Of a DNA stretch of 49,266 bases, positions 36,010 through 48,200 are shown in pieces. Position 1 is the stretch's first letter; each line of letters begins with the position of its first letter. The stretch covers positions 1-49,266 of the forward strand of contig LUCW03000018.1 of assembly GCA_001586965.3 (NCBI GenBank), given 5' to 3'. This DNA is from Sphaeroforma sirkka. Taxonomy: Eukaryota; Opisthokonta; Ichthyosporea; Ichthyophonida. Position numbers and translations under genes: made by a program. The notes beneath the pieces were generated by a model. That model was given only the letters and a program-made list of their open reading frames with translations, was not told the origin of the DNA and did no database searches.

Positions 36010-38973
36010 CTACGATACTGCCGTTCGAGTAGAGAGTTTCCTCGCAAAAGGCTCGCCAGCTAGCACCGGATCCCCTCCTGCTGTGTTCATATTAAAATTG
36101 GCATCCTCGTCCAGTGTGTCTGTGCTGCTGTGCACTACCACGGCGCCAATATCCGAGTCGAGACAATTGATCAAGCTGTACTTCCTGCAGATAGTCAAGC
36201 ACACAGTAATGTGGAGGGTCAGACAACGTTCCGCGTACGAGGGGAAAACAGGTGCTGTGCCAAACCGACCGGAACACATGCCTGAAAGATACTTTCATAG
36301 AAGAACTACAGATACAGGTACATGCTATTTTACTGAACCTTAATGAACTACCGTCAATTGAGAACTCTGAATGAGCTCAAATAAAAAAGGTCAAACAGCA
36401 AGAGGTGGCGCAAAGAATTCTTACATGGGGCTTCGGTCTCCCCCTGATCCCTTTCCTACAAATCGTAACGAAGGTATCGGACTGCTACAAGCAACGGTCT
36501 TGCTGCAGCTCACTGTGACGTCTTCCTCCTTCTGATGTGTGAAAACGTATACAGAAATTTCAGAACACAAATTCTAAGGAGATCTACGTCAGAGTTAACA
36601 GAACCAATTTGCACTAGAATGCGTTTGAGTTTACAAACTGATTTATTCTGCCTGTTGGTGTATCCTTGACCCTGCAAACTTCAGAGCTGGTTTGGTAATA
36701 TAGCATGCCGAGTCGAAGTACATCTAGTATGAACCATAATTCAATTACTCAGCATATTTATACCCACTGATGATGTTCACGCACAGTAAGCACAGCTTTC
36801 AGTTTGCAATTGACATACTACGCATACACCTGAATTGTGCATAAACAAGTCGATAGGCATACCTGTTCTGAAATCAACATGGGACTCTCATCACCTTTCG
36901 AAGTCAACTCGGCTGTTAATGCCATGCTAGACTTATTACCGGAGCCTTTCCTTCGCTTCAGCTTCTCCAATAAAGAGTCGCGTCGCTGCAAACAATGTAG
37001 AAGTCGCTCATTCGATAAACAAGCTGCATACAATTTCGAGTATGCGTGTACTGGCATATCACAAATTTGAACGGGTAACAAAACAATGTGCACACGTACA
37101 CAGCAGCTGTATTCTCCGCTACCTTGTCACTATCGCAGCCTTCAGTAGTATTACTTCGCCCCCTTCTCATCGGGGCAAGCTATTTAGAGAGAAGTAAGAC
37201 CAGAGTTTAACGATGAGTCATTTAGGCACAAGACAAGAGTGCTACTGTATTCCGTATTCGCACGCTCTCTTTTGCGAGAAAGCGCCCAACAACGATTGCG
37301 CTTTGCAACTGACACTTGTGTTACATACACTATCACTGCCATTATTTAAAAGAATGAACTCATTGACCAACCTTAAGTTCCGGCCTTGTGTTACCCAGTT
37401 CGCTATTACTGTGGACTGTCAGTTCTCGACTCAGCAATGACTCGGAGGTTCTGGCACTCGATACTTCAGATTTTGGAGTTGACAGTTTCTTGCCCCAAGG
37501 CGAGAGCATTGCAATTGATCGCTGTAGCAAGTGAAATTCGAAACTTTTAGAACCACAAGATGTAGACCCCGCTACTCCCACCAAACATTTGCTGAAAACT
37601 TCCGAGTGTGCATAGTCATGGGAAATACGAAAAGTGCTGGTTTCACGCCCTGCTAGAAGTGGAGGGTATAATACTCACAACAAACAACTTACAAGGAACG
37701 AAGCAGATCGATTCTGGCATGGGCTCAAGTACTCTTCGTAAGCTGGCGAATCTTTCAATCGCTGTGCAGCGGACGTGACATTGTACAGGAAGAACATCAG
37801 GAAAATACGTACGTAAGTGGAATGCATCTCCGACCACACTTCAAAACGGAGCTAGCTGATTACAAACTAAGAATACACATAATTTGACATCCCTGCAGTG
37901 ATATATCGGTGTCGGCGACACACAAGAATCTTTATCGATAAGGCCTATACTGTATAGCATTTTCTCTACCAGTATATATTGATCGCCGCATACCTTGTAT
38001 GTGTTTCCGTAAAGTAGCACAAAAATGCCCAACTGCAGCTTGTCCAGCAAATCAGGTGTACACAATCTCTGCGCCTCATTCCGCGTTGCTTCAGTTTCGA
38101 CGTTTTGCTTTAATATAATGATCATTCTGTCATAAACGTCGAGGACCTGTTTCTTGCATCTATGGTCGAGATTCACCTACAAGTGTGTGCAATCAGAACC
38201 GGAACTTGAGAACTTATTGTGAATCCATGATTAACTAGTGAGTATGCACGCGAGACATATAGAACCCCTATCATCGATAAATGAGCATATCAGGCCAGAA
38301 ATCACTACGTACGGAAGACTTACAAGGTTCCAATAGCATTCTCAAATAAACGGCAATAATAACAAAATAATGTAGGGCAGCAGGAATATTAAAAGGTATT
38401 TAGAAAGTAAATGTAAAGTATAAATAGACAAATGTTATGTTGTACTTGTAGAGATACGAACTATGTAGTATCTGCATCCGCTGTCTTTATTAAGTGAAAG
38501 TCACACATCCACAGTACAATTATGTGAACAAACATGTTTGTCCACTATGTATTTGTATGCATATACCCTTGTACATAAAACCATACACAAGTACATATAC
38601 ACATGCATCATAATTGCATATGTACAAATACGCATTACTTTATATTCACTATACCGATAAGTACTTGAGTATATTCACATGCATTTGTATTTACGGTATA
38701 TCACGGTGGCGCCACCGACCTTGCGAAGAAGAATGTAGGTAAAATACAAAATTACAAGTGACAGACAACGCAAATGTAAGGGAAAGATCCATATGGGGAA
38801 ACAAACTAACCTCGTATTGGGAGTTGGTTACTAGGAAAGCATCAACAGCGCCCACCAAAAACTCGACACAGGGATTATTTCTATATGCTTCTGCTAGTTG
38901 CCAAAACATCAATAGCTCGAGGTTTTGTTCTTTGCCGAGTTGGAAAAACACCATCATGCAGCCCAGTTCGTCA
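36010..38973 (-). CDS. RGS-domain-like protein, eight exons, 5' end missing
   Basis: Minus-strand exons 38811-38973, 37994-38176, 37693-37851, 37372-37521, 37123-37179, 36863-36985, 36425-36531, 36010-36184. Every intron is GT-AG and all phases agree, giving 371 codons plus TAG. The first two exons resemble an RGS helical bundle, which accelerates GTP hydrolysis on G-alpha subunits: LLMFWQLAEAYRNNPC, then VNLDHRCKKQVLDVYDRM and NEAQRLCTPDLLDKLQ. Next comes STYVRIFLMFFLYNV, then a Ser/Lys-rich, probably disordered tail. The gene converges with the glycosyltransferase gene. The first visible exon begins with its acceptor CTCTCGCAG 13 bp from a Copia LTR, so the start lies outside the window or is lost. 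The exon chain is well supported; the RGS assignment is by eye only. Confidence 0.7.
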
Positions 38974-38986
38974 CTGCGAGAGTGAC

Positions 38987-39751
38987 TGTTAATTTTTCAA
39001 CTCTGTGAAAGTGCTCTTTATTTACTTTTGTATTCCGTATTTATACTATTTTTCGTCAAAATTGAACGGCCCTTTCGGCTCGAAAATTTCCTTTGCCAAA
39101 GAAATTCCAACGGACGTGCGCGATCTATTTTTAGATTCCATCTCTAAAAAATACAAACACAATTTCTTCAAATACACTTAAACTTCCAAGACTCATAACT
39201 CAATGAATATTCACTCAAACAACTTGAATAAGGTGTCATATGAAAGGGAAACCCATTTCCTATCAAATGACACCTGTAACAAAATTATACATTTAATGTG
39301 AATTTTTCAACTCTGTGAAAGTTCTCTTTATTTACTTTTGTATTCCGTATTTATACTATTTTTCGTCAAAATTGAACGGCCCTTTCGGCTCGAAAATTTC
39401 CTTTGCCAAAGAAATTCCAACGGACGTGCGCGATCTATTTTTTAGATTCCATCTCTAAAAATACAAACACAATTTCTTCAAATACACTTAAACTTCCAAG
39501 ACTCATAACTCAATGAATATTCACTCAAACAACTTGAATAAGGTGTCATATGAAAGGAAAAAGCATTTCCTATCAAATGACACCTGTAACAAGATCACAC
39601 ATTTAATAGGTCAAACACAATCGGCCTACGAAACACATTCGTAAACACAACATACAAAAAAAAACATACTTAGATAAGTGGTTCCTCGATGGACTAGGTC
39701 TGAGTCCAACACTTAAACATCATTCACCTTTGACAATATGATTTTTCTACA
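38987..39751 (-). mobile_element. Copia LTR in inverted orientation with an internal tandem duplication
   Basis: From TGTTAATTTTTCAACTC to GATTTTTCTACA this is the reverse complement of the LTR at 43580-44029, complete from TG to CA. It is 765 bp instead of 450 because about 310 bp are present twice (38991-39300 and 39301-39610). Left of it is host DNA (RGS-like gene intron). Right of it, with no spacer, is an internal position of the element. Confidence 0.93.
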
Positions 39752-42700
39752 ATGGCGATCGTTGATGACGGAGATTTTGACAGTGATGATGGTATGCCGG
39801 CCTTGATGTGTGATTCCACCGATTCTGATTCTTCCGATGCCGAGAGCAAATTTGATGATGAATTGGATGCTCCACCCGGGTTGCTATCTGGAGGTTTTTC
39901 ATCGGATTATGAAGTTCAGGGTGGCTTTATCTCAGCTACAGATGAAGATAACTGTACTACACTCGACGATGATGACACCTTTGCCGAGGATGATCTACTT
40001 GTGGATGGATCCGTCACCTCAATCGCTAAAGCTGAATTGGAGAACACAATCAGCGAACATTCGGCGTTTGCATTGCTGGGCGTGGGTGATCTGGTCTTAT
40101 CTGCTAACGAGCTTGTGGTTGACACAGGTGCCAGCAAGCATGTTGTTGTATTGGAGGATGCTCTGTCTGCAGTGAGACCCTCTAACAAGCGATTGACCGG
40201 GCTTGGCAACACTAAACTGCATGCAGATGGTGAGGGAGAGTTGCGCGGCTGTCCTGAGACTGGTTTAGCTCTTCTCATTCCTAAGGCGGGTGTTCAACTT
40301 TTATCCGTACGACAGCTTGTTAAGAACGGCTGGAAGGCGACGTGCGAGAAGAACGACTGCACATTATTTGATCCGCAGGGTGGTTTGGTGAAAGCAACGG
40401 TTAGACAAGGGCTATACATCGTTTCCCTGAAGGATCTGAAGTCGCCCGTCAACCGAGCACATTCGGGTACAAAGATTATCGATGAAGATAAGGCCCTTGT
40501 GGCATCCGATGATGGTGAAGCAGATATGCTCATGTGGCATCATAGACTTGGCCATGTAAGCTTGGAACTGATGAAAGAGACAATGGTTTGCGCAGGAATG
40601 GAGAAAGTTGCCAGACGTTGGGGTGAAGCTTCCCTTCTGTAGAGCTTGCGTGCAGGGCAAGATGACACGGGCCAGAATTACTCGCAAGTTGGTCGGGTCG
40701 AAGGGTAAACGTAAATCTGTGGTTCTAGAAGTTCCGGGATCGAAGCTGTACGTAGATATCTTCGAGACCTCGAAGACACCGTCACTCACTGGAAACAATT
40801 CGGTCTCCAGGTTCTTGACGATGCAACGGACCACCACTGGTGTTTGGGCCTGAAGCAAAAGAGTGATGCGACTGCTGCAATGCGTCACTTGCTGGACACT
40901 GAATTTGCAGTGTTGAAGCGATTCCCGAAGAAGGCTCATAGTGATAGAGGGGGGGCGAGTTTGTCAACGAGACTTGGAAGTCTATGCTATCAGCAAGAGG
41001 CATAAAGCAGAGTTTGACGGCAGCACGTACTCCCTGAACATAATGGAAGATGTGAGCGTGCACATCGAACCCTAATCGAGATGGCCCGGGTTCTTCTACT
41101 GCAGGCTGGACTGGGCGATGAGTTTTGGCTTGAAGCGGTTACCTATGCTTGTTGGTTGATCAACGTAATGCCACAACGAGGTGGTGCTAAGTCGCGGGCG
41201 GAACTATGGGCAGGAGTTAAACCTGATTTGTCGCAGACAACAATTCCTTTGGTGCGAAAGTATATTTCTTGACCGGAAAACATAACAAGAAATTCGGCAA
41301 GAAGGATCAGGAAGGTATTTTACTAGGTCCTAGCCTTAATACTGTTGGCGGCAGTATGCGAATTTACAACCTAGAGACAAAGCGTGTTGTGAATAGTCGA
41401 GATTATCGCCTTGAGCCCACGATTGCCAGTCACGGTGAAAGGGTCAAAGTCAATAATTCCGAGGGTGAAGATGGTAGTATTGACGATGAAGTAGGAGCAA
41501 GTGATGGCAACAAGGATACTTCAGCGTCAGAATCAGATACGGATAGTGATGGAGATGGTCCCATGGATGATGCCGCCGACGATGATGTCACTATGGATGA
41601 ATCATCTACTGATGGAGGTGATGAATCAGGACCCGGTGAGCATCCTGGTTATGCTCGCCGCCCACTCAATCACCAGAAACGTGATTTGCCTGGTAAGCAG
41701 ACACCTACGAGAGATGGCAGGCGATTGAAAACCCGCGTAGATCGTACACGCGACCGAGCCAATGACATGATGTCCCCGCGGATCAGCTCTAAGGCCCGTA
41801 CGGACTTGGACTCGGAGAGAAAACGTGAACGTCAATCAAGTGGAACCCCACCTCGAAAAGCTTCGAAACTTCGACGAGATCGTAAACGAGATCATGAAGA
41901 ATCTAACTTTGGATTTCTGGCCGATGATGAATTGTCCTTCAAAGACTTGACTGGGTCTGCTGATGAGAAGCACTTCCGCGCAGCCATGAGAGACGAGCTA
42001 CGTTCAATGCTGAAGATGAAGGTTTGGAAACTTCAGCAGCGCTGCAAGGCCCGGACAAAGCCTCTGGGACTCAAGTGGGTTCTCACTCTCAAGCGTGATG
42101 AAAGCGGCGCAGTGATACGACATAAAGCCCGCCTATGTGCGAAGGGATTTGCACAACAGTATGGTCGAGATTATGTGGAGACATCGTCACCAGTAGTCAC
42201 AAAAGAGACTGTGCGTGCATGTTTGGCTATCGCTGCATCTGAGAACTTGGATGTATTGCAGTTCGATGTCAAAACTGCATTTTGCATGGTAATTTGGAAG
42301 AGTACGTCTGCTCGGAGATCCCCACTGGTTTCGTTGAAATAGTTGGTGATTTACTAAGTGATGAGGATCACCAGTTGATTAAGGAGGGTGCTATTTGCGA
42401 GCTGAAGAAGAGTATCTATGGACTCAAGCAAGCCGGATTATGTTGGTTTGTGCGCTTCAGAGATTTCCTCGTTAATGATGTTGGATTCCGGCCAAGTCTT
42501 ACGGACCCTTGTCTCTTTATTCGGAAGAACTGCTTTCTGGTACTTTATGTTGATGACGGTTTGATATTTTCGACTTCACGTCGAATGGGGAGAAGATATT
42601 GAAGAAGATCAGAGACAGAGTTCGACGTCAAGTCGATGGGGTCTCCAAGTTTTTCCTCGGATGGAAAATTGATATGTCTGAAAGAGGAATTTTCATCTCG

Positions 42701-43518
42701 CAGCCGGCATATATTGAGAAGCTAGCGCAGAAGTATGGACCATTGAAAAGGGTCAGTACACCTATGAGTACATCTTTCGACGTGAATCGGCCTGGCACAT
42801 TGGTGCAGGATTCAGACTACCGTGGTATCATAGGTTCCCTTATGTTTGCAGCTGTGGGTACGCGTCCTGATATTGCTTTTTTGCGACAAGTTCACTGAGC
42901 CGATACCTTGACCAGCCGACTAAGGCGAGAGAGGCTGCCGCAAGAAATCTGTGCGGATACTTGGAGGCTACCAAACACTGGGGAATCTTCTATGAAGCCG
43001 GGAACGACTTGAAACTTTGTGCGTATGCCGATGCAAGCTATGGGGGCGAGAAAGACAAGCGATCTCGTTCTGGTTATCTGGTATTCATCACAAATGCCCC
43101 AGTCTACTGGGGGGCGCGCCGTCAGACACTTGTCACCCTAAGTACTTCTGAGGCAGAGTATGTCAGTCTTGCAGAGTCTTGCCGTGACGTAAAAACTGCT
43201 TTGAATTTGCTATCTGATCTAGGACGAGCCTCTGATCAATCTGTAGTTTGTTACGAGGACAATCAGACTGCTAAGAAGATGGCTGAGGAATTGACCACCA
43301 AGCGCAGTAAGCATATTGATATCAAATATCATTATGTGCGAGAGTTATGCGCAAAGTAGATCATCTCATTGGAGGACTGCCGGTCTGAGTTGATGGTTGC
43401 TGATGCCTTGACCAAGGCATTGCCTAAGGTTGCTTTCGTGAAGCACCGAAGTCATATGATGAAACGCCGCTGCTACCGATGTGCTGTCGTATCTACATCT
43501 CTTTGTCGTTGTGGCTAG
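39752..43518 (+). pseudogene. Copia copy 1: gag-less, frameshifted pol
   Basis: It begins at ATGGCGATCG, which corresponds to 45041 inside gag-pol of copy 2, so the LTR, leader and most of gag are absent. Visible in order: protease motif VVDTGASKHVV, GAG-pre-integrase zinc finger (WHHRLGHVSLE ... FCRACVQGK), integrase remnants, reverse transcriptase with YVDDG (near 42550), and RNase H with YADASYGG and LSTSEAEYVSLAE. Frames break at about 40625 (two bases missing relative to copy 2), near 40797, 41272, 42285, 42590 and 42890, plus a TAG at 43357. It cannot make a full polyprotein as assembled. Confidence 0.93.
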
Positions 43519-43570
43519 TTTGTGGGGGAGATACATATCGAATGATGTCCGATGACTATGTCTTGCGTCC

Positions 43571-43579
43571 ATGGGGGAG
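43571..43579 (+). other. Polypurine tract of Copia copy 1
   Basis: ATGGGGGAG lies directly before the LTR start TGTAGAAAAA, where plus-strand priming is expected in LTR elements. Copy 2 has ATGGGGAG at the same place. Confidence 0.8.
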
Positions 43580-44029
43580 TGTAGAAAAATCATATTGTCA
43601 AAGGTGAATGATGTTTAAGTGTTGGACTCAGACCTAGTCCATCGAGGAACCGATTATCTAACGATGTTTTTGTATGTTGTGTTTACGAATGTATTTCGTA
43701 GGCCGATTGTGTTTGACCTATTAAATGTATAATTTTGTTACAGGTGTCATTTGATAGGAAATGGGTTTCCCTTTCATATGACATCTTATTCAAGTTGTTT
43801 GAGTGAATATTCATTGAGTTATGAGTCTTGGAAGTTTAAGTGTATTTGAAGAAATTGTGTTTGTATTTTTAGAGATGGGATCTAAAAATAGATCGCGCAC
43901 GTCCGTTGGAATTTCTTTGGCAAGGGAAATTTTCGAGCCGAAAGGGCCGTTCAATTTTGACGAAAAATAGTATAAATACGGAATACAAAAGTAAATAAAG
44001 AGCACTTTCACAGAGTTGAAAAATTAACA
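43580..44029 (+). mobile_element. Copia LTR shared by both element copies (450 bp)
   Basis: TGTAGAAAAATC ... GAAAAATTAACA with TG/CA ends. A TATAAATA word at 43971 and AATAAA at 43994 fit promoter and polyadenylation signals. It serves as 3' LTR of copy 1 and 5' LTR of copy 2, so the two elements are in tandem. Confidence 0.93.
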
Positions 44030-44046
44030 TGGAAGCAGCGGACGGG
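44030..44046 (+). other. Probable primer binding site
   Basis: TGGAAGCAGCGGACGGG follows the LTR end directly. TGG at the start and similarity to the initiator-tRNA-type site TGGTAGCAGAGG support the call; two positions differ. Confidence 0.6.
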
Positions 44047-44087
44047 ACTAAAAGCTAGAAATTTTAGGAGACCAAGGACTCGAGTGC

Positions 44088-44090
44088 CTA

Positions 44091-44125
<35 letters not shown>

Positions 44126-44193
44126 CTAGAGAAGGCTGATTTGAGAGAGAGAGAGAGAGCTAGAGAGCGCTGATTTGAGAGAGAGAGAGAGAC
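44088..44193 (+). repeat. GA-rich repeated leader of the Copia element
   Basis: (GA)n blocks alternate with GCTAGAGAAGGCTGATTT-like words, repeated about twice, between the primer site and gag. The purine-only strand is the transcript strand. Confidence 0.9.
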
Positions 44194-44215
44194 CACTGAT
44201 CACCAAACCGAGAGG

Positions 44216-45283
44216 ATGAAGTACGTGGAGCCCAAACTGAAGGATGCCACCGGCTACCCGAACTGGAAGTTGAAGATGGAAGCTAAGCTGAAGGAAAAGG
44301 CCGTCTTCAATGCTGCTACAGACCGTGAGAGGGAGATTGCCTACTCCATGATTGTCCAGAGCGTTGAAGACTGTTGTCTTGGTTACGTCCGTAACACTGA
44401 TAACCCTGCAGTTGCCTTGGCCCAGATCGCTACCGCAATGAACCGCCAGACGGAGGCCAATCTGGACGCGTTGACTCAGAAGTTAGATAGGATGAAGATG
44501 AACGATGGAGAAAATGTTGCTGAACTCGCCGACCGATGTGAGATTCTATTTGGCCAGCTTGCAGGTCAGGGGGATGAGTTGACTAACATTCGGAAACGCA
44601 TATCCTTCATGAAGTGCCTTCCACGTCAGTTTGCGCCGCTGAAGATCGACTTGAATGCAAAGTTTGCAAACGGAAATCGATTCAGCTATGAGCAAGTGAA
44701 GGAAGCCGCCATTGTGTTTGAGACTGGACTCGGTGTCTACGATGATGACAACGACGACGAAGATATCGGTCTTTATGCTAATGGACGATATCACAAGGGT
44801 AACCACCAAGCCCAGAAGGGTCGACGAGGAGGTGGTTTCGACCGACCAAGAGGTGACTTTGGTAGTAGAGATGGCCGGGAGCTTATTTGTTTCAAGTGCC
44901 TTAAGCCCGGGCATACTCGGGCTAATTGTCGTGGTAAGATGGCGTGTTTGAATTGCAAGAAACCAGGGCATATCAAACGAGACTGCCCAGATCTCGACGA
45001 TGAGAATGATGATGACAATGGCTATTTCGGATTTGGATTGATGGCGATCGGTGATGACGGAGATTCCGACAGTGATGATGGTATGCCGGCCTTGATGTGT
45101 GATTCCACCGATTCTGATTCTTCTGATGCCGAGAGCAAATTTGATGATGAATTGGATGCTCCACCCGGGTTGCTATCTGGAGGTTTTTCATCGGATTATG
45201 AAGTTCAGGGTGGCTTTATCTCAGCTACAGATGAAGATAACTGTACTACACTCGACGATGATGACACCTTTTGCCGAGGATGA
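44216..45283 (+). CDS. gag: Copia Gag (copy 2), ending at a frameshift
   Basis: A 355-codon frame starting MKYVEPKLKDATGYPNWK, a typical Copia-type Gag beginning. Two CCHC zinc knuckles bind RNA: C225-X2-C228-X4-H233-X4-C238 (CFKCLKPGHTRANC) and C244 to C257 (CLNCKKPGHIKRDC). A very acidic Asp/Ser stretch follows. The frame ends DDDTFCRG because copy 2 has one more T than copy 1 at the run near 45269. In copy 1 the equivalent frame continues into protease, so Gag and Pol were probably one open frame, as is usual for Copia. Confidence 0.93.
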   Translation: MKYVEPKLKDATGYPNWKLKMEAKLKEKAVFNAATDREREIAYSMIVQSVEDCCLGYVRNTDNPAVALAQIATAMNRQTEANLDALTQKLDRMKMNDGENVAELADRCEILFGQLAGQGDELTNIRKRISFMKCLPRQFAPLKIDLNAKFANGNRFSYEQVKEAAIVFETGLGVYDDDNDDEDIGLYANGRYHKGNHQAQKGRRGGGFDRPRGDFGSRDGRELICFKCLKPGHTRANCRGKMACLNCKKPGHIKRDCPDLDDENDDDNGYFGFGLMAIGDDGDSDSDDGMPALMCDSTDSDSSDAESKFDDELDAPPGLLSGGFSSDYEVQGGFISATDEDNCTTLDDDDTFCRG

Positions 45284-48200
45284 TCTACTTGTGGATGGAT
45301 ACGTCACCTCAATCGCTGAAGCTGGAATTGGATAACACAATCAGCGAACATTCGGCGTTTGCATTGCTGGGCGTGGGTGATCTGGTCTTATCTGCTAACG
45401 AGCTTGTGGTTGACACAGGTGCCAGCAAGCATGTTGTTGTATTGGAGGATGCTCTGTCTGCAGTGAGACCCTCTAACAAGCGATTGACCGGGCTTGGCAA
45501 CACTAAACTGCATGCAGATGGTGAGGGAGAGTTGCGCGGCTGTCCTGAGACTGGTTTAGCTCTTCTCATTCCTAAGGCGGGTGTTCAACTTTTATCCGTA
45601 CGACAGCTTGTTAAGAACGGCTGGAAGGCGACGTGCGAGAAGAACGACTGCACATTATTTGATCCGCAGGGTGGTTTGGTGAAAGCAACGGTTAGACAAG
45701 GGCTATACATCGTTTCCCTGAAGGATCTGAAGTCGCCCGTCAACCGAGCACATTCGGGTACAAAGATTATCGATGAAGATAAGGCCCTTGTGGCATCCGA
45801 TGATGGTGAAGCAGATATGCTCATGTGGCATCATAGACTTGGCCATGTAAGCTTGGAACTGATGAAAGAGACAATGGTTTGCGCAGGAATGGAGAAAGTT
45901 GCCAGACGTTGGGGTGAGAAGCTTCCCTTCTGTAGAGCTTGCGTGCAGGGCAAGATGACACGGGCCAGAATTACTCGCAAGTTGGTCGGGTCGAAGGGTA
46001 AACGTAAATCTGTGGTTCTAGAAGTTCCGGGATCGAAGCTGTACGTAGATATCTTCGAGACCTCGAAGACACCGTCACTCACTGGAAACAATTCGGTCTC
46101 CAGGTTCTTGACGATGCAACGGACCACCACTGGTGTTTGGGCCTGAAGCAAAGAGTGATGCGACTGCTGCAATGCGTCACTTGCTGGACACTGAATTTGC
46201 AGTGTTGAAGCGATTTCGAAGAAGGCTCATAGTGATAGAGGGGCGAGTTTGTCAACGAGACTTGGAAGTCTATGCTATCAGCAAGAGGCATAAAGCAGAG
46301 TTTGACGGCAGCACGTACCCCTGAACATAATGGAAGATGTGAGCGTGCACATCGAACCCTAATCGAGATGGCCCGGGTTCTTCTACTGCAGGCTGGACTG
46401 GGCGATGAGTTTTGGCTTGAAGCGGTTACCTATGCTTGTTGGTTGATCAACGTAATGCCACAACGAGGTGGTGCTAAGTCGCGGGCGGAACTATGGGCAG
46501 GAGTTAAACCTGATTTGTCGCAGACAACAATTCCTTTGGTGCGAAAGTATATTTCTTGACCGGAAAACATAACAAGAAATTCGGCAAGAAGGGTCAGGAA
46601 GGTATTTTACTAGGTCCTAGCCTTAATACTGTTGGCGGCAGTATGCGAATTTACAACCCTAGAGACAAAGCGTGTTGTGAATAGTCGAGATTATCGCCTT
46701 GAGCCCACGATTGCCAGTCACGGTGAAAGGGTCAAAGTCAATAATTCCGAGGGTGAAGATGGTAGTATTGACGATGAAGTAGGGAGCAAGTGATGGCAAC
46801 AAGGATACTTCAGCGTCAGAATCAGATACGGATAGTGATGGAGATGGTCCCATGGATGATGCCGCCGACGATGATGTCACTATGGATGAATCATCTACTG
46901 ACTGATGGAGGTGATGAATCAGGACCCGGTGAGCATCCTGGTTATGCTCGCCGCCCACTCAATCACCAGAAACGTGATTTGCCTGGTAAGCAGACACCTA
47001 CGAGAGATGGCAGGCGATTGAAAACCCGCGTAGATCGTACACGCGACCGAGCCAATGACATGATGTCCCCGCGGATCAGCTCTAAAGGCCCGTACGGACT
47101 TGGACTCGGAGAGAAAACGTGAACGTCAATCAAGTGGAACCCCACCTCGAAAAGCTTCGAAACTTCGACGAGATCGTAAACGAGATCATGAAGAATCTAA
47201 CTTTGGATTTCTGGCCGATGATGAATTGTCCTTCAAAGACTTGACTGGGTCTGCTGATGAGAAGCACTTCCGCGCAGCCATGAGAGACGAGCTACGTTCA
47301 ATGCTGAAGATGAAGGTTTGGAAACTTCAGCAGCGCTGCAGAGGCCCGGACAAAGCCTCTGGGACTCAAGTGGGTTCTCACTCTCAAGCGTGATGAAAGC
47401 GGCGCAGTGATACGACATAAAGCCCGCCTATGTGCGAAGGGATTTGCACAACAGTATGGTCGAGATTATGTGGAGACATCGTCACCAGTAGTCACAAAAG
47501 AGACTGTGCGTGCATGTTTGGCTATCGCTGCATCTGAGAACTTGGATGTATTGCAGTTCGATGTCAAAACTGCATTTTGCATGGTAATTTGGAAGAGTAC
47601 GTCTGCTCGGAGATCCCACTGGTTTCGTTGAAATAGTTGGTGATTTACTAAGTGATGAGGATCACCAGTTGATTAAGGAGGTGCTATTTGCGAGCTGAAG
47701 AAGAGTATCTATGGACTCAAGCAAGCCGGATTATGTTGGTTTGTGCGCTTCAGAGATTTCCTCGTTAATGATGTTGGATTCCGGCCAAGTCTTACGGACC
47801 CTTGTCTCTTTATTCCGGAAGAACTGCTTTCTGGTACTTTATGTTGATGACGGTTTGATATTTTCGACTTCACGTCGAATGGGGAGAAGATATTGAAGAA
47901 GATCGAGACAGAGTTCGACGTCAAGTCGATGGGGTCTCCACGGTTTTTCCTCGGATGGAAAATTGATATGTCTGAAAGAGGAATTTTCATCTCGCAGCCG
48001 GCATATATTGAGAAGCTAGCAGCAGTATGGACCATTGAAAAGGGTCAGTACACCTATGAGTACATCTTTCGACGTGAATCGGCCTGGTACATTGGTGCAG
48101 GATTCAGACTACCGTGGTATCATAGGTTCCCTTATGTTTGCAGCTGTGGGTACGCGTCCTGATATTGCTTTTGCGACAAGTTCACTGAGCCGATACCTTG

